In this document: one piece after another, positions 23,344 through 29,573 of the stretch
Layout of the letters: each line of letters opens with the position of its first letter
How positions within the stretch are numbered: the stretch's first letter is position 1
From: DALYCO01 sp964535545
GTDB taxonomy: Bacteria > Patescibacteriota > Minisyncoccia > Phycocordibacterales > UBA9973
DNA length: 40,313 nt
NCBI GenBank assembly: GCA_964535545.1
Contig: CAZHUT010000002.1
Location: forward strand, 1-40,313
Direction of reading: 5' to 3'
Program-made: the position numbers and the translations under genes
Notes under the pieces: model-generated
What the model was told of the DNA's origin: nothing
The model's database searches: none
The model's input: the letters and a program-made list of their open reading frames with translations, nothing else

Positions 23344-24435
23344 ATGTCATACACAGCAACCTACAAAAAAGTTGATGGGGGTGAAGCGGAATTTACTGGT
23401 GAAATCTCAGCAGAAAAATTCGACAGCTATCGCTCTCACGCAATCGAGCATGTCGGCGGCAATCTGGAAATTCCAGGCTTCCGCAAAGGCAAAGCTCCGG
23501 AATCAGTCATTGAAAAGAATGTGCCAGAAATGGCCATCCTTGAAGAAATGGCAAACCATGCAATCATGGATATGTATCCAAAATTGCTCGAGGAACACAA
23601 AGTCGCAGCAATCGGTTCTCCTGCAGTCCAGATCACCAAGATCGCAAAGAACAATCCGCTTGGCTTCGTTATTCGAACAGCAGTCATGCCGGAAGTAAAA
23701 CTTCCTGACTACAAGAAGATCGCCAAGACAGAAAGCAAAATTGAAAACGCGGAAGTGACTGACGAAGAATTCGAAAAAGCATTGCTTGAAATCCGTCAGA
23801 TGCGAGCGCAGGGTATCAAGGAAAATGCTGAACGTCAGGCAAAAGAATCAGGTGAAACTACACCAGTTGAAGAGAAGAAAGAAGGTGAAGCAGCTGAAGT
23901 AAAGCCAGAAGAATTGCCTGAACTCACTGATGAATTCGTAAAGACACTCGGCGATGTTGAAAACGTTGAGGACTTCAAAAAGAAATTCCGAGACAACATG
24001 AAAGCAGAGAAGGAACACCGAGCTCATGAAAAGAATCGTTTGAACATCATGGAAAAGATTCTCGAGAAGACCGAAGCGACCATTCCAAACATTCTCGTTG
24101 AAGCAGAACTTGATCGCATGATGTACCGTATGAAGATGGACATCTCAGGCATGGGTCTCTCATATGATGACTACATGAAGCATCTCGGCAAATCAGAAAA
24201 GGAAATGCGAGACGAACTTCGAGCCGATGCAGAAAAGCGCGTTAAGATGGAACTCTTGATCGCTGAAATCGCAAAGGAAGAAAAAGTAGAACCAAACAAA
24301 GAAGAAGTTGAGAAGCAAGTTACTGAGATCATGGCAACATATCCAGGCGCAGACAAGGAACGAGCGCAGGCATATGTTGAACAGATTCAGATCAACGAAG
24401 CGGTATTCAAACTTTTGGAAGCACCGACAAAGTAA
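23344..24435 (+). CDS. tig: Trigger factor lacking the FKBP-type PPIase domain
   Basis: Trigger factor is the ribosome-bound chaperone that meets nascent chains. The 363-residue protein has the N-terminal ribosome-binding domain with the signature GFRKGKAPES (45-54) and the long helical C-terminal chaperone domain (DFKKKFRDNMKAEKEHRA onward). The FKBP-like domain, normally between about residues 150 and 245, is missing and replaced by a charged low-complexity linker (ENAERQAKESGETTPVEEK, KEGEAAEVKPEELPE). It should act as a chaperone without prolyl-isomerase activity. It is the last gene of the nusA operon and has its own terminator. Confidence 0.93.
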   Translation: MSYTATYKKVDGGEAEFTGEISAEKFDSYRSHAIEHVGGNLEIPGFRKGKAPESVIEKNVPEMAILEEMANHAIMDMYPKLLEEHKVAAIGSPAVQITKIAKNNPLGFVIRTAVMPEVKLPDYKKIAKTESKIENAEVTDEEFEKALLEIRQMRAQGIKENAERQAKESGETTPVEEKKEGEAAEVKPEELPELTDEFVKTLGDVENVEDFKKKFRDNMKAEKEHRAHEKNRLNIMEKILEKTEATIPNILVEAELDRMMYRMKMDISGMGLSYDDYMKHLGKSEKEMRDELRADAEKRVKMELLIAEIAKEEKVEPNKEEVEKQVTEIMATYPGADKERAQAYVEQIQINEAVFKLLEAPTK

Positions 24436-24459
24436 TCTGCAAGTTACTTTGGAGAGAAC

Positions 24460-24493
24460 AAAGCGTGGCGGCCCTACGGGCCGCCACGCTTTT
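24460..24493 (+). terminator. Terminator of the nusA-ppa-tig operon
   Basis: AAAGCGTGGCGGCCC TAC GGGCCGCCACGCTTT, perfect stem with terminal T-run. Confidence 0.85.
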
Positions 24494-24505
24494 CGTTTAC
24501 CCAAA

Positions 24506-24548
24506 TAAAAAAAGAGAGAGCCGTTGGGTTTCCCACCACGTCTCTCTC
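24506..24548 (-). terminator. Terminator of the 24574-24954 lipoprotein gene
   Basis: On the minus strand GAGAGAG pairs with CTCTCTC, with an inner TGGG/CCCA, followed by T7. Confidence 0.8.
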
Positions 24549-24573
24549 AAAGTAAATTTAATACTCGCACTTA

Positions 24574-24954
24574 TTAGAAATCGATAATCACAAATTGGTA
24601 GCCCTGAAAGAATCCCTGGCTGATTTGTGTCTTAATCAAACTACCACCATTATTATCTGCCGGAATGTATGCCTTACTTGTTCCAAGCGTTGTATAGGTG
24701 TAGTGCCCAGTTTGAGCATTGTAGCCGGTGATTTCAATTTTTGTAATTACGATTTGCGCATCGTATGAAGATGGCTGACATGCTGCAGGTACTGAAGTCA
24801 GTGCCCACATTTGTTGACCTACTTGCAAATCAATTACAGATGAATTTGGATAGGTTACTTGTAACACATATCCTCCACCTAACATTTCTTTGCTGCATGA
24901 TTGGATGGCAAATACTGTAATCAATACTGCCATTATTGTGATTATCCGTTTCAT
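24574..24954 (-). CDS. Bacteroidota-style lipoprotein, unknown function
   Basis: This 126-residue protein has a lipoprotein signal with the cysteine in IQSCSKE (MKRIITIMAVLITVFAIQSC), a form typical of Bacteroidota surface lipoproteins. The mature part is beta-rich (YVLQVTYPNSSVIDLQVGQQ, then QIVITKIEITGYNAQTGHYTYT). It is an isolated unit with consensus promoter, boxA-like element, leader hairpin and terminator. The neighbouring lipoprotein gene at 25168-25830 has a related promoter and leader, suggesting a common source. The start has the A-rich context and no Shine-Dalgarno, as in Bacteroidota. Confidence 0.75.
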   Translation of the reverse strand: MKRIITIMAVLITVFAIQSCSKEMLGGGYVLQVTYPNSSVIDLQVGQQMWALTSVPAACQPSSYDAQIVITKIEITGYNAQTGHYTYTTLGTSKAYIPADNNGGSLIKTQISQGFFQGYQFVIIDF

Positions 24955-24957
24955 ATT

Positions 24958-25014
24958 GTTGGTTTACGTTAACTCAGGACTCAAAAACTTAAGTCATGGA
25001 TTAACGCAACCAAC
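24958..25014 (-). promoter_or_regulatory. Leader hairpin directly before the lipoprotein start codon
   Basis: On the minus strand GTTGGTT pairs with AACCAAC and CGTTAA with TTAACG, with an inner GACT/AGTC helix holding an AGTTTTTGAG loop. The hairpin ends 3 bases before the ATG, so it can mask ribosome binding. A leader of the same architecture but different stem sequence lies at 25847-25910. Confidence 0.6.
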
Positions 25015-25018
25015 TCTC

Positions 25019-25070
25019 TCAAAGAACTTATTACCAATATATTATATCACATCTATACCCTATTTGTCAA
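25019..25070 (-). promoter_or_regulatory. Consensus promoter and boxA-like element of lipoprotein gene 24574-24954
   Basis: TTGACA (25070-25065), 18 bases, TATAAT (25046-25041), then 14 bases to TTCTTTGA (25026-25019). The stretch from -35 to -10 is nearly the same as at 25933-25962 (shared AATAGGGTATA and TGTGATATAAT blocks). Confidence 0.7.
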
Positions 25071-25103
25071 GGTAAATCCCCTTGCAAAATAAGGGTATTT
25101 TGA

Positions 25104-25144
25104 CAAAAAAAAGAAGCTAGCTGGGATTATCCATACTAGCTTCT
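25104..25144 (-). terminator. Terminator of lipoprotein gene 25168-25830
   Basis: AGAAGCTAG pairs with CTAGCTTCT, followed by T8 on the minus strand. Confidence 0.85.
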
Positions 25145-25167
25145 GTGAAATTTTTATAGCTATTTGC

Positions 25168-25830
25168 CTATTGGCACATGCTATTTTCATCGATGTAAGA
25201 ATCAACTGCAATGATGTGTTCGCCATACTGGTTGGTACCAGCGATGCGAATGATTACGCGTGTTGCGTGACCGGTTATCGCATCATTATGCATTGAAGCC
25301 CAAGTGGTTTCGCTTAAGTTTACAGCCATAACATCGGACTGAGTTTTCCAGCAAGTGCCTGTATTGATTATTTTGGTAGCGGCCACGGTTTGAACCCATG
25401 TGCTGCCATATAATCCCAGATCGCTTGTGTTAATTACCCAGGTGTTTGAGTTACCGCCAGTTCCTCCTCCATTTGTACCTTGGAAGGTATTGTAGGTATC
25501 GGTGCTTGAAGGGCCGGCGTGATGTGTAACGGTAGGTTCTCCGCCTGGCACACAAACGGTAGTAGAAACAGTATCTGAACGGTGAGTAATATTGGTAATG
25601 CGGAAAATTGAATCTCCGTACACAACATTGGTATTCACTGTATCGTTGGTGTTAACAACAACATTGGTAGTCACACAAGTGGTGTCTACTGAAGTGTTGT
25701 TGTTATTGTTATCCTCTATCTCATGGCAGTGGCCAGTGTGGCAATCCATGTTTTTCTCCTTCTTACAAGAGTTCATGGTTATTGCAAAAAATAAAGCGGC
25801 AACGAAAGCGAAGATGGTTGAAGTTTTCAT
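25168..25830 (-). CDS. Bacteroidota-style lipoprotein with CHxxxCH motif, unknown function
   Basis: This 220-residue protein has a lipoprotein signal ending MNSCKKE, a typical Bacteroidota form. The mature N-terminus has MDCHTGHCHEIED, a His/Cys cluster that could bind a metal, followed by an Asn/Thr/Val repeat-rich stretch (NNNNNTSVDTTCVTTNVVVN). A Gly-rich linker leads to a C-terminal domain of about 90 residues with two cysteines. It has its own TTGACA promoter, boxA-like element, long hairpin leader and terminator. It diverges from clpP with overlapping promoters. Confidence 0.75.
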   Translation of the reverse strand: MKTSTIFAFVAALFFAITMNSCKKEKNMDCHTGHCHEIEDNNNNNTSVDTTCVTTNVVVNTNDTVNTNVVYGDSIFRITNITHRSDTVSTTVCVPGGEPTVTHHAGPSSTDTYNTFQGTNGGGTGGNSNTWVINTSDLGLYGSTWVQTVAATKIINTGTCWKTQSDVMAVNLSETTWASMHNDAITGHATRVIIRIAGTNQYGEHIIAVDSYIDENSMCQ

Positions 25831-25846
25831 AACTTAAAGTTTATGT

Positions 25847-25910
25847 GTTGATTTAATTGTTACTTCGGAGCTCAAAACTGCTCGAGCGCTGAAGTAACAA
25901 TTAACCCAAC
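25847..25910 (-). promoter_or_regulatory. Leader hairpin of lipoprotein gene 25168-25830
   Basis: A perfect 14-bp stem (25853-25866 with 25891-25904) inside GTTG/CAAC, and an inner GCTC/GAGC helix holding AGTTTTGAG. Same shape and loop as the hairpin at 24958-25014, with different stem bases that keep pairing. Confidence 0.65.
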
Positions 25911-25914
25911 ATTT

Positions 25915-25962
25915 TCAAGGAATTATCTCACTATTATATCACAACATATACCCTATTGTCAA
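25915..25962 (-). promoter_or_regulatory. Consensus promoter and boxA-like element of lipoprotein gene 25168-25830
   Basis: TTGACA (25962-25957), 18 bases, TATAAT (25938-25933), then 10 bases to TTCCTTGA (25922-25915). The -35 overlaps that of the divergent clpP promoter. Confidence 0.7.
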
Positions 25963-25983
25963 GGTAGACCTGTCTGCTATACT
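25956..25983 (+). promoter_or_regulatory. Promoter of clpP
   Basis: TTGTCA (25956-25961), 16 bases, TATACT (25978-25983). A leader of about 70 nt follows with a GTCCC/GGGAC hairpin (around 26023-26050). The -35 is the complement of the divergent lipoprotein -35, so the two promoters should compete. Confidence 0.6.
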
Positions 25984-26061
25984 TAAGGGCAGTAAGGCAA
26001 TAAACCCTTATAAATTAAGCCTGTCCCGCGAAGCTTCAGCGTAGTGGGACCATTCCAAACT

Positions 26062-26646
26062 ATGTTAATCCCAACAGTTATCGAAAAATCACAGTTCGGA
26101 GAACGAGCGTACGACATCTACTCTCGCCTCTTGAACGAGCGCATTATCTTCTTGGGCGGACCAATTGATGACAATGTGGCAAATATCGTCATTGCCCAGC
26201 TCCTCCACCTTGAACACGAAGACCCAAAGAAGGATATCCTCTTGTATATCAACTCCCCTGGCGGCTCAGTTACGGCAGCGATGGCTATCTTTGATACCAT
26301 GAACCACATCAAGCCAGATGTTTCTACGGTTTGTGTCGGCATCGCGGCATCTGCAGCAGCAGTTCTCCTTTCATCTGGAACCAAAGGTAAGCGTCTCTGC
26401 CTTCCAAACTCAGAAGTGATGATTCACCAGGTTATGGGCGGCGCAGAAGGCCAGGCATCTGATATCGAAATCGTAGCGAAGCATATCCTGAAGACAAAAG
26501 AAAAACTCAACCAGATCCTCGCCAAAAATACTGGCAAGAAGGTTGAGCAGGTAGAGAAAGATTCAGACCGCGACTACTACATGTCAGCAGAAGAAGCGAA
26601 GAAGTACGGTTTGATCGATGAGATCATTACTCCGAAGAAAAAATAA
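26062..26646 (+). CDS. clpP: ATP-dependent Clp protease proteolytic subunit
   Basis: ClpP forms the tetradecameric serine-protease chamber fed by ClpX or ClpC. The 194-residue protein starts MLIPTVIEKSQFGERAYDIYSRLL without propeptide and has YINSPGGSVTA, the catalytic S97 (VGIAASAAAVLLSSG), H122 (EVMIHQVMGG) and D171 (KDSDRDYYMSAEEA). The residue before the AAS core is Ile instead of the common Gln. ATG 26062 is the family-consistent start; an upstream in-frame GTG adds six residues. A terminator follows. Confidence 0.97.
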   Translation: MLIPTVIEKSQFGERAYDIYSRLLNERIIFLGGPIDDNVANIVIAQLLHLEHEDPKKDILLYINSPGGSVTAAMAIFDTMNHIKPDVSTVCVGIAASAAAVLLSSGTKGKRLCLPNSEVMIHQVMGGAEGQASDIEIVAKHILKTKEKLNQILAKNTGKKVEQVEKDSDRDYYMSAEEAKKYGLIDEIITPKKK

Positions 26647-26683
26647 GTTCTGCTTCGCCAAGGCTTCGCAGAACAGGCAAATA

Positions 26684-26718
26684 AAAAAGCGCCGGCAACA
26701 TGCTGGCGTTTTGCTTTG
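26684..26718 (+). terminator. Terminator after clpP
   Basis: CGCCGGCA / TGCTGGCG stem containing a G-U pair valid only in the plus-strand RNA, then TTTTGCTTT. A second hairpin, GTTCTGC/GCAGAAC at 26647-26674, sits between the stop and it. Confidence 0.65.
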
Positions 26719-26757
26719 GCGAGTGAAGTGGAACAAAATTGTGCGTGAAGTATCGTA

Positions 26758-26934
26758 TTAGTTATCTGAAAAGGTATCTTTGCCCCAAAATTTCTTGTGG
26801 ATGGCCTTTTTGCCATCATTCATTTTTTTGAGGGTAAATAAAAGAGCGTAAATTGCTAGTGCAGGCAATGCTTCGCCAAGCAAGCACAGTTCAAAGTCCC
26901 ATTCAAGCCAGAAGGCTTCGGTAAATATTTCCAT
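26758..26934 (-). CDS. Small (58 aa) possible membrane protein
   Basis: An uninterrupted 58-codon frame starts MEIFTEAFWLEWDFELC, has a hydrophobic helix LLGEALPALAIYALLFTL, and ends with a basic amphipathic tail (KKMNDGKKAIHKKFWGKDTFSDN). The composition looks like a real small membrane-associated protein. Upstream on the minus strand are TTGACA and TATACA boxes, but with an overly long gap between them. The family is not recognised. It is tail-to-tail with clpP and diverges from rny. Confidence 0.5.
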   Translation of the reverse strand: MEIFTEAFWLEWDFELCLLGEALPALAIYALLFTLKKMNDGKKAIHKKFWGKDTFSDN

Positions 26935-27174
26935 GTTTTTGATTTGTATACAAAAAAACCCAACTTTTCTTTCTTGTCAATTTTGCGTAGACAAACCACC
27001 CTTTTACTGCTAGTATAAAATCGTTGAATTTTAATAAGTTAGTTGGCCTGGTTGTTAACGGTTGCGCCGCCCAATAGTCTTAAAACCCCATGATTCTCTC
27101 CTCTCAAACTCACAACAGAACACGGTATCTATTGAAGCTCCGCGCTGCGTCAGACATCTCGGCCTAAGGTCGTT

Positions 27175-28695
27175 ATGATAACAATTATTGTAGGTATTGC
27201 CGCACTGATCCTTGGAACTGGGATCGGGTATTACTTGCGCATGATCAAGTCGCTCGGACAGAAAGGTTCGATCGAAGTTGAGATCAAGGAAATGTTGATC
27301 GGCGCAAAAGAAGAAGCAAGCCGTATCGTCGATGAAGCCAAGAAAAAGGCTGAGGAACGAGACGCTGAACTTCGCGGAATGGAAAAAGAAAAAGAAGAAA
27401 AGTTCCAGGAAACCGAAAAGCGCTTGATCAAGAAGGAAGAATTGCTTGATGCACGCCAGACGGAAATCGACAAAGAAGTCGAGAACATCAAATTGAAAGT
27501 CGAAGAAATCAAGAAGATCAAGGAACGCGTAGATAACGCGCATGAAGAAAAGCGCAAAGAACTCGAACGCGTCGCAGGCCTCAAGGCTGACGAAGCAAAA
27601 GAGCAGCTCATGGTTGAGATCGAAAAGAAGTACGAAGAAGACTTCCTCGTCCGCATGCAGAAACTCGAGCAGAATTCTCAGGACAAGCTTGATCGCCGTG
27701 CAAAGGATATTCTCTCAACGACGATCCAGCGTTTGGCATCATCAACTGCCGGTGAAATCATGACAACGGCAGTCAACATTCCAAACGATGAAATCAAAGG
27801 AAAAATCATCGGTAAGGAAGGACGAAACATTCGAGCGTTCGAACGTTCAGCTGGTGTTGAACTCATTGTCGATGAAACTCCTGGCACGATTGTGATTTCA
27901 TCATTTGATCCAGTTCGCCGACAGGTTGCCCGTCTCGCGCTTGAAAACTTGATCCTTGACGGACGCATTCAGCCTGCAAAGATCGAAGAAATGGTTTTGA
28001 AGGCTCAGGAAGACATCAACAAAATCATCAAGCAGAAAGGTGAAGAAGCAGTGTTTGAATGCGGCATCTTCAACTTTGATCCTCGCATCATTGCAATCGT
28101 CGGACGTCTCTACTTCCGGACAAGTTATGGCCAGAACGTGCTCCAACACTCAGTTGAAATGGCTCACATTGCCGGAATGCTTGCTGAAGAACTTGGTGCA
28201 GATGTGCAGGTTGCTAAGGCAGGTGCTCTCGTTCACGACATCGGTAAGGCCCTCGACCATGAAGTTCAAGGTACGCACATCGATATCGGTATGCGCATCC
28301 TCCAGAAGTTCGGCGCTGATCCTCGCGTGATTACAGCCATGAAGTCTCACCACGATGACTGCCCACACGAAAGTATGGAAGCGGTAATCGTTCAGACAGC
28401 CGACATCATCTCAGGCGGACGTCCAGGTGCTCGACGCGATAGTGTCGAAAACTACTTGAAGCGTTTGCAGGAACTTGAAGCACTCGTGAATGGCTTTGGC
28501 GGCGTTGAGAAATCATATGCGCTCTCAGCCGGCCGTGAAATTCGAATCTTCGTCACTCCTGAAAAGGTCAATGATGTCGAAGCCAAGGAAATGGCCCGCG
28601 AAGTTGCAAAGAAGATTGAAGCAGAACTCAAGTACCCAGGTGAAATTCGTGTAGTACTGATTCGCGAAAATCGAATCGTGGAGTACGCGAGATAA
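27175..28695 (+). CDS. rny: Ribonuclease Y
   Basis: RNase Y is a membrane-anchored endoribonuclease that starts mRNA decay. The 506-residue protein has an N-terminal membrane helix (TIIVGIAALILGTGIGYYL), a long charged coiled coil (about residues 35-170), a KH domain (IKGKIIGKEGRNIRAFE), and an HD domain with NVLQHSVEMAHIAG, VHDIGKALDHE and SHHDDCPHES. The C-terminal RIVEYAR is typical. A TATAAA box near 27015 would give a leader of about 150 nt; in this leader I see no known riboswitch. A strong terminator follows. Confidence 0.97.
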   Translation: MITIIVGIAALILGTGIGYYLRMIKSLGQKGSIEVEIKEMLIGAKEEASRIVDEAKKKAEERDAELRGMEKEKEEKFQETEKRLIKKEELLDARQTEIDKEVENIKLKVEEIKKIKERVDNAHEEKRKELERVAGLKADEAKEQLMVEIEKKYEEDFLVRMQKLEQNSQDKLDRRAKDILSTTIQRLASSTAGEIMTTAVNIPNDEIKGKIIGKEGRNIRAFERSAGVELIVDETPGTIVISSFDPVRRQVARLALENLILDGRIQPAKIEEMVLKAQEDINKIIKQKGEEAVFECGIFNFDPRIIAIVGRLYFRTSYGQNVLQHSVEMAHIAGMLAEELGADVQVAKAGALVHDIGKALDHEVQGTHIDIGMRILQKFGADPRVITAMKSHHDDCPHESMEAVIVQTADIISGGRPGARRDSVENYLKRLQELEALVNGFGGVEKSYALSAGREIRIFVTPEKVNDVEAKEMAREVAKKIEAELKYPGEIRVVLIRENRIVEYAR

Positions 28696-28707
28696 ACTAC
28701 AAAATAT

Positions 28708-28745
28708 AAAAGAGCGGCGCGCACAAAGTGCGCGCCGCTCTTTTA
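28708..28745. terminator. Bidirectional terminator between rny and the 28753-28935 gene
   Basis: AAAAGAGCGGCGCGCAC / GTGCGCGCCGCTCTTTT with short AAA loop; T-rich on both strands. Confidence 0.85.
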
Positions 28746-28752
28746 TATTTCC

Positions 28753-28935
28753 TTATTTCAACTTCTTCAAGTCCTCAAGTTCTTTCTCAAGATTTTGTAG
28801 CAACTTCTTTTGCTCACCTGCATCCATCGCTTCAAAAAGATCAAACCATAAGAATAGTTCTTCTTTGCTTTCTCCTTCATTCACCAGGGCTCGTATGAGT
28901 TCTTGCAAGTGTGTTTTTGTGTAGTTATCCGACAT
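28753..28935 (-). CDS. Small acidic helical protein coupled to the upstream gene
   Basis: This 60-residue protein is predicted all-helical and highly charged (HLQELIRALVNEGESKEELF, then EQKKLLQNLEKELEDLKKLK), with no recognised family. Its start lies inside the end of the preceding gene (11-base overlap), so it is translationally coupled. The size and coupling fit an accessory or antidote-like partner, but nothing in its sequence proves that. Confidence 0.65.
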   Translation of the reverse strand: MSDNYTKTHLQELIRALVNEGESKEELFLWFDLFEAMDAGEQKKLLQNLEKELEDLKKLK

Positions 28936-29545
28936 GTTCTTCTTCCTCGACTAATTGCTCATCACGGGATCCTTCAACTTTCTCGACCAATTCCTTGGTT
29001 TTTTCAACTCCGTTTCGGTTCAATATCTTATGACCAGCATCAAGCAACTTCGCCAATTTGGGCTTGAATGCAGTCGCTCCATCGCGAACATTGCGAATAA
29101 TATCCAAACCTTTCTGATCAATCCAAACAAGCCATGACATAGTGCCTGATACGCCGGCAAACTGAATTGCTTCGTGCGCTCCAGGTAGACCAGTTGCCGT
29201 AGCTAAAGCAGCATACCCACTACAAACATAGAAACTTCCGCTGCTTAATGCTGTTATGCCGTACGTAATCCGTTCTTCGTTCGTCATTTTTTTACCATCG
29301 AAGGTGGTACCACGAATCGCTTGAGCTCCCATTGAAGGGGCAGTAAGAATAAAATCAGCTGCAAAGGTACCTACTTTTTTTACTACCGGAAGATTTTCTG
29401 CGATCAGCATCTTTGCTCGATCAAAAAAGTCATCAAAGATCCGTGCACGTTCTCCACGTGCACGTTCCATTACTATCTCACGCTTCTTTTCAAGAGAAAG
29501 AATCTTTTCAGATTGAGATCTTAATGATAACTTAGGTGTTTCCAC
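28925..29545 (-). CDS. Protein with hydrophobic Ala/Gly-rich core, unknown function
   Basis: This 206-residue protein has a charged helical N-terminus (SEKILSLEKKREIVMERAR). A central segment of about residues 50-135 (FAADFILTAPSMGAQAIRG, TTFDGKKMTNEERITYGI, then TALSSGSFYVCSGYAALATATG) loosely recalls the pre-toxin TG pattern of polymorphic toxins (small-residue helix, G-x-T/D-G, ER). The C-terminus is acidic (EEEEHVG). No catalytic toxin domain is visible. The GTG start is preferred because a TATACT box ends 7 bases before it. It is the first gene of a coupled pair with 28753-28935. Confidence 0.65.
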   Translation of the reverse strand: METPKLSLRSQSEKILSLEKKREIVMERARGERARIFDDFFDRAKMLIAENLPVVKKVGTFAADFILTAPSMGAQAIRGTTFDGKKMTNEERITYGITALSSGSFYVCSGYAALATATGLPGAHEAIQFAGVSGTMSWLVWIDQKGLDIIRNVRDGATAFKPKLAKLLDAGHKILNRNGVEKTKELVEKVEGSRDEQLVEEEEHVG

Positions 29546-29552
29546 AGAGAAA

Positions 29553-29558
29553 AGTATA
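29553..29558 (-). promoter_or_regulatory. -10 box (TATACT) before a GTG start
   Basis: TATACT on the minus strand ends 7 bases before the GTG at 29545, another near-leaderless geometry. Confidence 0.5.
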
Positions 29559-29573
29559 AACCAGTTTGGAAAC

